Shown piece by piece: positions 1 to 8,177 of a stretch of DNA of 64,000 nucleotides. The DNA is from Streptomyces sp. DH12 (GTDB lineage Bacteria; Actinomycetota; Actinomycetes; Streptomycetales; Streptomycetaceae): positions 49,829 through 113,828 of the forward strand of contig NZ_JAHWGT010000023.1 of assembly GCF_020873895.1 (NCBI RefSeq), in the 5' to 3' direction. Every line of letters starts with the position of its first letter. Positions within the stretch are counted from its first letter, which is position 1. The position numbers and the translations under genes are program-made. Below the pieces are notes generated by a model. It was not told where the DNA came from and did not search any database. It saw only the letters and a program-made list of their open reading frames with translations.

Positions 1-1794
1 GTCGCTCCACTCGCTCGCCCAGCGCGTGCCGGGGTCGCCGTCGACGGCGTTGCCGGGCGCGTACCGGGTGAAGGGGTTCCACCACTCGGAGGAGCTCGCG
101 GTGGCGGCGGCGCCGGTGGCGAGGTTCTCCGCCGCCGTGTGGCGTTCGGAGGCGCCCCAGGTCCGCAGGTACGACTCGGCGCCCCGGAACAGGTCGTCCA
201 CCACGTCCTGCCCGGCCACGATCCGCACGTCCTCCAGCCAGTCGGGGACCAGGCCGTGGTGGGCGGCGCCGTCGGTGTTGACGTCCCAGGTGCGCTGCCC
301 CGTCGTCTGGCGGTCGAGGACGGAAGCGCCGTCGGCGCTGCGGAACGGGTAGCGCACCGGGTTCGGGGTGTCGGCGCCGCGGGGGCCGGGCCAGCCGCCG
401 ACGCCGTTCATGTCGGTGCCGTACCCGTAACCGACGCCGTACCGCTCGCGCAGCGCGTCCGTGCGCCGCGCCTCCGCGCCGAAGGCCTCGGCGCCGTGCA
501 TGTACTGGGCGATGAAGCCGCCGAGGCGGTAGACGCGCTCGGTCCAGTCGAGGTCCATCCAGCTGTGCGACGAGAGGACCCCCGGGTACGACGCCGCGTC
601 GAGGACGTCGAGGGCGCGGCCCGCGGCCTTGACGCTCATGTGGTCGATCTCCAGCATCATGCCGCGACGCATCATGCCGCGCAGGGCGTACTCGCCCAGC
701 TCGGTCAGGCCCCGCGTGTTGCAGCGGGCGTCGGCGGCGTAGGCGGGGACGCTGACGCCGGGCGGCAGCTTCGCCTCGGCGCCGGGGGCGGCGGCGAGGC
801 CGATGGGGTTGTCCTGCTGCGGCCCGGTGCACCTGCCGGTCTGCCAGAAGGTGCCGGTCGACAGGAACTGGCCGACGTTGATGGCCGTGCCGAGGGCGCC
901 CGAGTCGAAGCGGACCCCGCACAGCGCGTTGTCGAACTTGTGGCAGAGGAACATGCTGCGCACGCCGAGCGCGTGGAGTTCGTCGAGGCCGCGGTCGATG
1001 TCCCCGCGGTCGCACTGGGCGACGTCCAGGATCTGCTTGCAGCCGAACGGTTCGGAGGTCTCCACCCCGAGGACGACGGCGAGCTTGCCCTGCCGGATCA
1101 CCTCGCGGGCCTGCGCGCTGTCGGTGACGATCCGGAACCAGCCGCGGCCGGGGCCGCCGTACACGCGGTCGACGTACGCCTGCATCTCGTACGTCTTGCG
1201 CGCCTGGAGGCGGATGGAGGTCATCTCGTCGCAGCCGCGGTCCTTGAAGAAGTAGACGGAGCAGATGACGCCGTTGGTGACCAGGTCGTTGACGAGGATC
1301 CGCTGCCCGCCGCGCCAGGCCCGCTCGATCCAGGCGTAGTAGTTCTGCTGGTGGGTGAGGGAGTCGTGCGCGGGCCAGTCGGCGAAGGTGGGCCAGCCGT
1401 GCGGGTCGTGCCGGCCGTCGCCGCCCTTGGTGATGAAGTCGAAGACGGCGAGGGAGCCGTCGGGGTAGTGCTCGGGGCAGTCCTTCAGCGCGTCGGCGAC
1501 GCCCTGCTCGGAGAAGGGCTTGCCGCAGATCAGCCGGCCGCCGAAGGCCTCGTTGGACATGATGTGGTTGTGGGCGTCGACGAAGCCCCGCACCCGGCCC
1601 TGGGCGTCCGTGCCGCGGAAGGGCTCGCCGGTGACGCCGATCGCGCTGTCGGGGGCGGGTCGGGCGGACGGCTCCCACCAGGCGGGTTCCGGTACGGCTC
1701 CGGTCGCGCTGGGGCCGAGCGCCAGGGCCGTCGCGGTGAGGAGGAGCGCCAGGACCGCGAGGATGCCGCGCCTGCCGTGGGGGTGTCGGGTCAT
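1..1794 (-). CDS. Secreted metal-dependent amidohydrolase/membrane-dipeptidase-like protein with C-terminal discoidin-like domain (partial)
   Basis: The reverse strand is open from an ATG at 1794 to the window edge, so the C-terminus is missing; 598 residues are visible. The N-terminus (MTRHPHGRRGILAVLALLL) is a Sec-type signal peptide. A DAHNHI motif near residue 74 resembles the HxH metal site of amidohydrolases, and later blocks (VVLGVETSEPFGC, LEIDHMSVKAAG, VLSSHS) are like the metal-dependent membrane dipeptidase/M19-type barrel. The last visible stretch (ENLATGAAATASSS, then NAVDGDPGTRWASEW) is the start of an F5/8 type C (discoidin, CBM32-like) domain, suggesting attachment to glycans or cell walls. 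It is probably a secreted hydrolase; its substrate cannot be read from the sequence. Membership of this fold is likely, M19 membership less certain. Confidence 0.8.
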   Translation of the reverse strand, partial: MTRHPHGRRGILAVLALLLTATALALGPSATGAVPEPAWWEPSARPAPDSAIGVTGEPFRGTDAQGRVRGFVDAHNHIMSNEAFGGRLICGKPFSEQGVADALKDCPEHYPDGSLAVFDFITKGGDGRHDPHGWPTFADWPAHDSLTHQQNYYAWIERAWRGGQRILVNDLVTNGVICSVYFFKDRGCDEMTSIRLQARKTYEMQAYVDRVYGGPGRGWFRIVTDSAQAREVIRQGKLAVVLGVETSEPFGCKQILDVAQCDRGDIDRGLDELHALGVRSMFLCHKFDNALCGVRFDSGALGTAINVGQFLSTGTFWQTGRCTGPQQDNPIGLAAAPGAEAKLPPGVSVPAYAADARCNTRGLTELGEYALRGMMRRGMMLEIDHMSVKAAGRALDVLDAASYPGVLSSHSWMDLDWTERVYRLGGFIAQYMHGAEAFGAEARRTDALRERYGVGYGYGTDMNGVGGWPGPRGADTPNPVRYPFRSADGASVLDRQTTGQRTWDVNTDGAAHHGLVPDWLEDVRIVAGQDVVDDLFRGAESYLRTWGASERHTAAENLATGAAATASSSEWWNPFTRYAPGNAVDGDPGTRWASEWSD

Positions 1795-2053
1795 GGGCGT
1801 CACTCATGCCTTCGGGTCGGCCGGATTGTCATGTCCCGTGCAGTGTTGTGACGAGGATCGGCCCGGGTCGCACAGCAGTCAAGAGCCGCGGGGCGCCGCC
1901 GGTACGGGCCTGCCCAGGCGGCGGGCCGGGCGGGGGTGGCGGGTCGCCGGGCGCGGTGGGGCGGTCAGGGGGGCGGGGCGGCGGCCGGGGCCCGAGCGGA
2001 CGGGGTCACGCGACGGAGACCGACGGGGGCGGCCGGTCGGATGGTGGCGGCGG

Positions 2054-2464
2054 TCAGTCGGGCGGGGTGGCTCCGCGGAGGAGTGCCCCGAACTCGCGGG
2101 GGAGCCGGCCGGCGATCCGGTCCAGCCGGTCGCCCGGCACGACCTCGGCGAGGGTCCCGAGGACGGCGGCGGCGTCCCACTCGGCGGTGCGCGGCCGGAC
2201 GCCGGTCCGCTCGTCGACGCGCCGGTGGAACTCCGCGACGTCGAAGCCCTCGGCCGGACCGCCCGAGCCACCGGTGCGGGCGGGGCCGGTGGTGAGCGGC
2301 TCGCCGAGGTCCCCGGGCAGCAGCGCCGCGAGGGCCGCCGCATCCTCGGGGGCGACGCGGTGGCCGAGCACCTCCAGGACCGCCGCGGTGATCTGCGCCG
2401 CCTCCTCCGGGCCGCGGTACTCGCCCCGCTCGCACACCCGGGCGAGGAACTCGTCCTGCCGCAT
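2054..2464 (-). CDS. DUF2267 domain protein
   Basis: This encodes 136 residues starting MRQDEFLARVCERG, with a repeated helical pattern typical of DUF2267 proteins of actinobacteria: an N-terminal helical unit ending in LLPGDLGEPL and a second starting FDVAEFHRRVDERTG and ending VVPGDRLDRIAGRLP. The family is conserved but has no agreed biochemical role. I chose the ATG at 2464 because AGGAG lies six bases upstream; an in-frame ATG at 2485 would add seven residues and has no such site. It is transcribed away from the anti-sigma-type ATPase at 2773. Confidence 0.75.
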   Translation of the reverse strand: MRQDEFLARVCERGEYRGPEEAAQITAAVLEVLGHRVAPEDAAALAALLPGDLGEPLTTGPARTGGSGGPAEGFDVAEFHRRVDERTGVRPRTAEWDAAAVLGTLAEVVPGDRLDRIAGRLPREFGALLRGATPPD

Positions 2465-2772
2465 CGCTGTCTCCTCTTGCCGCACGGTCCGCCGGCCGCC
2501 CGCGGGGCGGTGCCCCGCCGCTCGGCGCGCGGCCCGGCGGGTGGCGGCGCCGCCCCACCGGTCCCTACGCGCGCCGTCCCGGCGCCGTCCCCGTCACCGT
2601 AGGGGCCGCCCGGTGGTGCCGCACATCGGGTCGCCCGCTCGCGGTACCGGCGGGGCGGCGCGCCGGCAGGGCGGACACGGACTCATCGACGGGGCCGTCT
2701 CGAGGCATCGCCCACGGAGGCCGGGGCACCCGTCAGGGATCCGCAACCGGAGCCGAGCATCGGGAGGACACC
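2465..2772. other. Divergent intergenic region without a gene
   Basis: This 308-base gap separates the divergent DUF2267 and ATPase genes, so it must hold both promoters. The ribosome site of the rightward gene (GGGAGG at 2762-2767) is clear. I see no convincing promoter hexamers, strong hairpin or operator palindrome. Open frames here are overlapping GC-rich shadows without family features. Confidence 0.5.
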
Positions 2773-3207
2773 GTGGCGACCGGCCCGCCCACGAACGACG
2801 GCGCCGACCAGCGGGCCGTCCGCGACCTGGAGGCCCGCTTCGAGGGGGCGCTCGGGGACGTGACGACGGCCCGGCTCGCGGCCGCCCGCTACCTGGACAC
2901 CCTGGAGCGCTCCGACGTGCCCGACGAGCCCGACCGGCGCGACGACGTCCTGCTGGTCGTGACGGAGCTGGCGAGCAACGCCGTCCAGTACGCGCCCGGC
3001 CCCTTCACCGTGCGGCTGCGGCGTACGTTCGACGGCGTCCACATCGAGGTGCACGACACCAACCCGGAGCCGCCGGTCCCCCGCCGGTGGTCGCCCCGGG
3101 AGAACAGCGGGGGCGTCGGCTGGCACCTCGTGCACGCGCTCGCCACGCAGGTCAGCGTGGTGACCGGGACCCAGGGCAAGGACATACACGTCTTCCTGCC
3201 CTGGTGA
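2773..3207 (+). CDS. ATP-binding protein, RsbW/SpoIIAB-like (HATPase_c_2)
   Basis: A 144-residue protein of the small GHKL ATPase family widespread in Streptomyces as anti-sigma-factor-type regulators. The N box is visible as ELASNAVQYA and the G box as GVGWHLVHALATQ, followed by the closing strand GKDIHVFLPW. There is no sensor or membrane segment, so it is a stand-alone cytoplasmic ATPase. Known relatives bind sigma factors or anti-anti-sigma partners; no STAS or sigma gene lies beside it, so its partner is unknown. Start is GTG 2773, preceded by GGGAGG five bases upstream. Confidence 0.8.
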   Translation: MATGPPTNDGADQRAVRDLEARFEGALGDVTTARLAAARYLDTLERSDVPDEPDRRDDVLLVVTELASNAVQYAPGPFTVRLRRTFDGVHIEVHDTNPEPPVPRRWSPRENSGGVGWHLVHALATQVSVVTGTQGKDIHVFLPW

Positions 3208-3241
3208 ACGGCCGTGCCGGCGACGTGACCGCCCCCGGCGT

Positions 3242-3316
3242 CCGGCGACCGGCGGTCCCGGCGGCCGGCGGTCCCGGCAGCCGACCGAGCCGGCGACCGG
3301 CGGTCCCGGCGGCCGG
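3242..3316. repeat. Pair of 27-bp direct repeats
   Basis: A 27-base GC-rich sequence at 3242-3268 recurs exactly at 3290-3316, and shorter pieces (GGCGGTCCCGGC) continue to about 3332. The block lies in the 244-base gap downstream of the ATPase gene and upstream of the small gene at 3452. It does not form an obvious terminator. Confidence 0.7.
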
Positions 3317-3451
3317 GCGGCGGTCCCGGCGGCTCGCCCCGTCTCCCCGCCGCCGGGCGGCGGTTCACCCGGACGGACCGGCGCCGACGGCGCCCGCCAC
3401 CCGGCCGTGATGGGCTGGGGGCACCTGTCGTCCACCGCACGGAGAGCCGCC

Positions 3452-3637
3452 ATGTACGAAATGCACATCGGCACGGCCGCCACCGACTCCGACCTGGTGT
3501 GGCACGTCGTCGCCCAGCACCAGTCCGCCGCGCTCTGCGGACAGCCCCTCGGCGACCAGGGCGCCGAGACGGACCGGCACTGCCTGTCGTGCATGACGAT
3601 GTTCCAGGAACTGATGCGCCGACCCGGCGAGTCCTGA
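3452..3637 (+). CDS. Small conserved-type hypothetical protein (61 aa)
   Basis: This encodes 61 residues starting MYEMHIGTAATDSDLVWHVV and containing ALCG and HCLSCMTMFQELM. The Cys/His pattern (C, then HCLSC) suggests a small metal-binding site. The start at 3452 is preferred over an in-frame ATG at 3407 because GGAGAG lies at 3441-3446. I do not recognise a function. It is short enough to be doubtful, but the ribosome site and balanced composition favour a real gene. Confidence 0.55.
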   Translation: MYEMHIGTAATDSDLVWHVVAQHQSAALCGQPLGDQGAETDRHCLSCMTMFQELMRRPGES

Positions 3638-3718
3638 CGGGTCCGCCCCGGAAGGCACACCTCCACGGTGATCGGTCACGTTCCGTGCCCTACCCGAAGC
3701 CGACCACATTCCTTCACA

Positions 3719-3746
3719 TTGACACCACCCCATGATCGGCTAGTTT
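3719..3746 (+). promoter_or_regulatory. Housekeeping-type promoter for the FG-GAP protein
   Basis: TTGACA at 3719-3724 and TAGTTT at 3741-3746 are separated by 16 bases, close to the HrdB consensus, in one of the few AT-richer stretches of the region. They lie about 145 bases upstream of the GTG at 3889, implying a leader of roughly 135 bases. Confidence 0.6.
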
Positions 3747-3888
3747 TGATCCACATCAAGACGTGCTGACCTGCACGCTTCCGGGGGGAATCGGTGTACC
3801 ACCGCGCCGCGCGGCGTCCGCGCGGCGCGGCCGCGACCCCCGACGCGACGCCGACGCAGGTCAGCGGCAGAACCAGGGGAGATCCTTC

Positions 3889-5739
3889 GTGACCGATCGA
3901 AAGCCTCGCACCGTGCGGGGCATCGCGCTCGTGGCCGCAGTGGCGGCAGCCGGCGCGCTCACCGCGACGAGTCCGGCGCAGGCCCTCGTCGGCGACACCG
4001 TCGCCGACGGCGCCGACACCTTCGCCGCCTACGTGAACGTCGGGGGCGAGCGCGCCTGCACCGGCGTCCTGGTCGACCCCCAGTGGATCCTGACGGCCGC
4101 CAGCTGCTTCTCGGACAACCCCGCGCAGCCCTTCCCCGCCCCGGCCGGCGCCCCCGCGCTGAAGACCACCGTGGTCGTGGGCCGCGCGGACCTCACCGGC
4201 ACGGCCGGCACCCAGACCGAGGTCACCGAGGTCGTCCCGCGCGCGGACCGCGACGTGGTCATGGCGCGCCTGGCCAAGCCCGTGACCGGCGTGGACCCCG
4301 TGGTGCCGGCCGCCACCGCGCCCACCCAGGGCGAGACGCTGCGCGTGCTCGGCTACGGCCGCACCAAGACGACGTGGGTGCCGGACCGGCTGCACAGCGG
4401 CGCCTTCACCGTCCAGGAGACCGCCACCGGCCCCACGGTGAAGGTCGCCAGCGCGGGCGGCACCATCTGCCGCGGCGACGCGGGCGGCCCGGCCCTGCGG
4501 ACCACGGACGGCAAGGTCGAGCTGGTCGCCCTCAACAGCGCCTCCTGGCAGGGCGGTTGCCACGGCACCGACCCGGCCGAGACCCGTACCGACGCCGTCG
4601 AGACGCGGGTCGACGACCTGCGCGACTGGATCCGGCAGGTCCGCGCGCTGCCGCAGGAGTCGCTGGTCGCCTCCGGCGACTTCAACGGCGACGGCAAGGC
4701 CGACATCGCCGGCTTCTACGACAACGGCACCTCCACCGCGAACAGGAACCGCTCCTCGCTGCACACCTGGCTGAGCAACGGCACCGGCTTCGCCGCCCCG
4801 CAGCAGGTGTGGAGCACGCCGGGCGGCTTCACCTGGGCCGCGTCGAAGCTGACCACCGGTGACTACAACGGTGACGGCAAGGACGACGTCTCGGTCTTCT
4901 ACGACGCCGGCACGTCCGCCGAGGGCAACGTCTCCTCGATCTACACCTGGTACAGCACCGGCACCGGCTTCCAGGCCCCCAAGCGCACCTGGACGACGCC
5001 CGGCGGCTTCACCTGGAGCGCGTCCAAGGTCACCTCGGGCGACTTCAACGGCGACCGCAAGGACGACATCGGCGTCTTCTACGACCGCGGCAGGGGCACG
5101 GACGGCGTCACCCGCTCCGCACTGTTCACCTTCGCCAGCACCGGGGCCGCCTTCGCCAACCCGACGAAGGAGTGGGAGAGCACCGGCAACTTCCGCTGGT
5201 CCCAGTCCCAGCTGACGGCCGGCGACTACAACGGCGACGGCAAGGCCGACGTGTCGGTCTTCTACGACGCCGGCACCTCGGCCGAAGGCAAGAACCTCTC
5301 GGCGCTCTACACCTGGTACAGCACCGGGGCGAACTTCGCCCCCGTGCAGCGCACCTGGCTCGCGGGCAGCGGCTTCACCTGGTCGGCCTCCAAGGTCGCG
5401 TCCGGTGACTTCGACGGCGACGGCAAGGCCGACGTGTCGGTCTTCTACGACCGCGGCCTGTCGGACGGCAAGTGGGGTTCGAACCTGTACACCTTCATCA
5501 GCACCGGCACGGCGTTCAACGCGCCGACGCTGAAGTGGGCGAGCACCGGCGGGTTCCGCTGGAGCGGCAGCCAGTTCACCGCGGGCGACTACAACGGCGA
5601 CCGCAAGGGCGACGTCGCGGTCCACTACGACCTCGGCAACACCCCCGACGGCCGCAAGGTCGACGGCCTGTACTCGTGGCTGAGCACCGGTACCGCCTTC
5701 GGCGCCCCGGCGGCCCGCTGGAGCGGCCCGCTCGGCTGA
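3889..5739 (+). CDS. Secreted trypsin-fold pseudoprotease with six FG-GAP/VCBS repeats
   Basis: This 616-residue protein has a signal peptide ending near TSPAQALVG. Residues about 33-255 form a chymotrypsin-like S1 domain, but the TAAHC histidine is Ser72 (TAASCF) and the GDSGGP serine is Ala198 (GDAGGP); only the Asp122 region (RDVVMARL) is kept. Classical serine-protease catalysis is therefore not expected. Residues about 262-616 carry six FG-GAP units with DFNGDGKAD-type calcium-binding loops, spaced about 59 residues, which should form a beta-propeller as in integrin alpha chains. A binding or adhesion role outside the cell is inferred. Start GTG 3889 follows AGGGGA and begins the signal peptide directly; an earlier in-frame codon at 3763 would add a non-signal extension. 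A paralogue lies at 51956. Confidence 0.85.
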   Translation: MTDRKPRTVRGIALVAAVAAAGALTATSPAQALVGDTVADGADTFAAYVNVGGERACTGVLVDPQWILTAASCFSDNPAQPFPAPAGAPALKTTVVVGRADLTGTAGTQTEVTEVVPRADRDVVMARLAKPVTGVDPVVPAATAPTQGETLRVLGYGRTKTTWVPDRLHSGAFTVQETATGPTVKVASAGGTICRGDAGGPALRTTDGKVELVALNSASWQGGCHGTDPAETRTDAVETRVDDLRDWIRQVRALPQESLVASGDFNGDGKADIAGFYDNGTSTANRNRSSLHTWLSNGTGFAAPQQVWSTPGGFTWAASKLTTGDYNGDGKDDVSVFYDAGTSAEGNVSSIYTWYSTGTGFQAPKRTWTTPGGFTWSASKVTSGDFNGDRKDDIGVFYDRGRGTDGVTRSALFTFASTGAAFANPTKEWESTGNFRWSQSQLTAGDYNGDGKADVSVFYDAGTSAEGKNLSALYTWYSTGANFAPVQRTWLAGSGFTWSASKVASGDFDGDGKADVSVFYDRGLSDGKWGSNLYTFISTGTAFNAPTLKWASTGGFRWSGSQFTAGDYNGDRKGDVAVHYDLGNTPDGRKVDGLYSWLSTGTAFGAPAARWSGPLG

Positions 5740-5762
5740 CCGCCGCGTGACCCTTCCCCCGG

Positions 5763-5795
5763 AGTGCCCGCGTACCCGTCCGGTACGCGGGCACT
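5763..5795. terminator. Hairpin terminator after the FG-GAP protein
   Basis: Perfect arms GTGCCCGCGTACC (5764-5776) and its complement (5782-5794) enclose a five-base loop, and the outer A-T pair extends the stem. It lies 24 bases after the stop at 5739 and lacks a long U tract, as is usual in Streptomyces. Confidence 0.8.
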
Positions 5796-5978
5796 TCCGC
5801 GTCCGGGGCACATCCGGGGCGGGGCTGTCGCGGGCGGGTGCGTCCCGGGTCGGGCGTCTCGGGCGGTGGGCGACCGGTGGTTTTCGGACAGTGCGGGGTC
5901 CTCGCGAAACCACTGGGACCTGTGGGGTCGTCGTGACAAGTATTCGTTTTTGTGACCGATGAGAGAAGGGGGCACTCG

Positions 5979-6893
5979 GTGCAGCCCATCGAAGACCGTC
6001 CCAGCCGCCGTACCGTACTCGCCACCGGCGCGGGGGCGTTCCTGGCCGCCGCCGTGGCCGGGACGGCGCCCGCCCACGCCGCCGAGGGCAGTCCGGCCGA
6101 CGGCGTCCGCGGGCGGCTGCGGGCCCTGGAGCGCCGCCACGGCGCACGACTCGGCGCGTTCGCCCACGACACGGGGACCGGCAGGACCGTGCTGTACCGG
6201 GCGGACGAGCGCTTCCCCATGGCGTCGCTCTTCAAGACCCTCGCCGTCGCGGCCGTCCTGCGCGACCTGGACCAGGACGGGGAGGTCCTCGCCCGACGGG
6301 TCCACTTCACCGCCGCGTACGTGGAGCAGTCCGGCTACTCCCCCGTCACCAGCCAGAAGGTCGCGACCGGGATGACCATCGCCGAGCTGTCGGCCGCGAC
6401 GATCTGCCAGAGCGACAACACCGCCGGCAACCTGCTGCTGCGCGAGCTCGGCGGTCCGACCGCGATCACCCGCTTCTGCGAGTCCGTCGGCGACCACACG
6501 ACCCGGCTGGACCGCTGGGAGCCCGAGCTGAACTCGGCCGAGCCGTGGCGCGTCACCGACACCACCACCCCCCGCGCCATCGGGCGGACCTACGGGCGGC
6601 TCGTCCTCGGCTCGGCGCTCGCGCCCCGCGACCGCGAGCAGCTGACGGCGTGGATGCTCGCCAACGCCACGAGCGGGGAGCGCTTCCGCAAGGGCCTCCC
6701 GGCGGACTGGGTCCTGGCCGACAAGACGGGCGGCGGGATGTACGGCGGGAACAACAACGTGGGCGTGGCCTGGCCGCCCGGGCGGCCCCCGGTCCTCCTG
6801 TCCGTGCTCACGACCCGCTTCGAGCCCGACGCCCAGGCCGACGACGCTCTCGTCGCGGAGGCGGCACGACTGCTGGCCGAAGCCCTCGGCTGA
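5979..6893 (+). CDS. Secreted class A beta-lactamase
   Basis: This encodes 304 residues with all class A motifs: Ser-x-x-Lys in MASLFKT, SDN in CQSDNTAGN, the omega-loop glutamate in RWEPELN, and KTG in ADKTGGG. The N-terminus (PSRRTVLATGAGAFLAAAVAG) has the twin-arginine pattern and an AHA cleavage site, so Tat export is likely. The enzyme would hydrolyse beta-lactams outside the membrane. GTG 5979 is preferred because AAGGGGG precedes it by about six bases; the in-frame GTG at 5952 lacks a site and would put extra charged residues before the Tat motif. No beta-lactamase regulator lies beside it. Confidence 0.9.
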   Translation: MQPIEDRPSRRTVLATGAGAFLAAAVAGTAPAHAAEGSPADGVRGRLRALERRHGARLGAFAHDTGTGRTVLYRADERFPMASLFKTLAVAAVLRDLDQDGEVLARRVHFTAAYVEQSGYSPVTSQKVATGMTIAELSAATICQSDNTAGNLLLRELGGPTAITRFCESVGDHTTRLDRWEPELNSAEPWRVTDTTTPRAIGRTYGRLVLGSALAPRDREQLTAWMLANATSGERFRKGLPADWVLADKTGGGMYGGNNNVGVAWPPGRPPVLLSVLTTRFEPDAQADDALVAEAARLLAEALG

Positions 6894-7403
6894 GAGGACT
6901 CGCCCTCGGGACGAGGCCCGGTACGGGGTGGGGTCCCGCTCGGGGTGAGGTTCGGTTCCGGCGGCATGCGGCGCGGGGTGCGGTCCGGTACCGGCGCCGT
7001 CGCTGCGGGCCGCCTTCAGGTGCGGGTGTCTTCCGGTGCGGGCCGCCTTCCGGTGCGGGTGTCTTCCGGTGCGGGTGTCTTCCGGTGCGGGTGTCTTCCG
7101 GTGCGGGTGTCTTCCGGTGCGGGCCGCCTTCCGGTGCGGGCCGCCTTCCGGTGCGGGTGTCTTCCGGTGCGGGATGTCTTCTCTCACCCGTCCGGCGCAA
7201 TCCCCGCGCCTGCCCGGTCGCGTCACCGCGGCCGGGCCCCGCGCGGCGCCGCTCCCCGGGCGGGTACCCCGCCCGGCTCCGCCGGCCCGGCCCGGTCGCC
7301 CCGCGCGGGCCATGATGGTCGGGAGCCCGTTCCTCGCGCCGCGCCGGGTCCCCGGGGCTCACCGCGGGGGCCCGGGCGGCCGACGACGCAAGGAGACCCG
7401 CCC
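6894..7403. other. 510-base intergenic region with a tandem repeat block
   Basis: No gene is supported between the beta-lactamase stop and the HAD start at 7404. The main content is the 16/17-bp tandem array at 7002-7181. After it come GC-rich sequence and the AAGGAG ribosome site at 7390-7395. Open frames across the array exist only because its unit has no stop codon. Confidence 0.6.
7002..7181. repeat. Tandem array of about eleven 16/17-bp units
   Basis: Two unit types alternate: GGTGCGGGTGTCTTCC (16 bp) and GGTGCGGGCCGCCTTCC (17 bp). Copies run back to back from 7002 to 7181; the first and last are imperfect. The mixture of lengths changes reading frame from unit to unit, so the array is not a coding repeat. 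It looks like a minisatellite that could vary in copy number. Confidence 0.85.
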
Positions 7404-8177
7404 ATGAGCCCGCCCACGGCCCGCGGCACGGTGGTCCCCGCGCTGCGGGCCGTGCGGGCCGTCGTGTTCGACACGGACGGGGTCCTCACCGACTCGGCGC
7501 GCGTCCACGCCGCGGCGTGGAAGGAGACCTTCGACGCGTTCCTGGCCGCCCTGCCGCCGGACGCCGCCGACCCGGCGGCGCGGCGGCCGTTCGGCACCGC
7601 GGACGACTACCCGCGGTACGTGGACGGCCGCTCGCGACGCGACGGCGCCGCCGCCTTCCTCGCCTCGCGCGGCCTGCCCGCCGGGCCGACCCTCGTGGAG
7701 CGCGTCGCCGCCGACAAGGAGCGCCGGTTCACCGCGCGCCTGCGCGGGCGCCCCGTCGACGCCTACCCCGGTACGGTGCGGCTGCTGCGCGCCCTGCGCG
7801 ACGACGGCGTACCGATGGCGGCCGCCTCGGCGTCCCGGCACGCCCGGGAGGTGTTGGCGGGGGCCCGGCTGCTCGACCTGTTCGACGCGCTGGTGGACGG
7901 CGTCGAGGCGGCCCGGCTGGGTCTGCCCGGCAAACCCGACCCGGCGCTGTTCCTGGAGGCGGCTCGCCGGCTCGGCGCACCGCCCGGGCGGTGCGCGGTG
8001 GTGGAGGACGCCCTCGCCGGGGTCGAGGCGGGGCGGCGCGGCGGGTTCGGGCTGGTCGTCGGCGTCGACCGCGCGGGCCGCCCGGGTGGCGCCGACGCGC
8101 TGCGCCGGCACGGCGCCGACCTCGTCGTGCGCGACCTGTCGGAGCTGCTCGCGCCACGGGAGGGACAGCGCTCGTGA
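7404..8177 (+). CDS. HAD-family hydrolase, beta-phosphoglucomutase-like
   Basis: This 257-residue protein has the HAD motif I VVFDTDGVLTDS, a motif II Ser region (AAASAS), Lys in LPGKPDP, and motif III VVEDALAGVEAG. These match the beta-phosphoglucomutase/sugar-phosphatase branch with an alpha-helical cap. Its stop overlaps the GTG of the GH65 gene by four bases, so the two are translationally coupled. In known GH65 operons such an enzyme converts beta-glucose 1-phosphate, released by an inverting disaccharide phosphorylase, to glucose 6-phosphate. I infer that role; a phosphatase activity is the alternative. The ATG at 7404 has AAGGAG upstream. Confidence 0.85.
   Translation: MSPPTARGTVVPALRAVRAVVFDTDGVLTDSARVHAAAWKETFDAFLAALPPDAADPAARRPFGTADDYPRYVDGRSRRDGAAAFLASRGLPAGPTLVERVAADKERRFTARLRGRPVDAYPGTVRLLRALRDDGVPMAAASASRHAREVLAGARLLDLFDALVDGVEAARLGLPGKPDPALFLEAARRLGAPPGRCAVVEDALAGVEAGRRGGFGLVVGVDRAGRPGGADALRRHGADLVVRDLSELLAPREGQRS

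Noticed and set aside
139-1851. Rightward open frame of 570 codons
   Set aside because: It is the antisense shadow of the secreted amidohydrolase, whose reverse frame has a signal peptide and a clear metal motif.
3676-6147. Leftward open frame of 823 codons with Val/Gly/Ala repeats
   Set aside because: The repeats are the antisense of the FG-GAP repeats; the rightward frame has DxDxDG loops and a signal peptide.
7002-7181. Possible CRISPR array
   Set aside because: The 16/17-bp units are contiguous with no unique spacers, and no cas gene is nearby.
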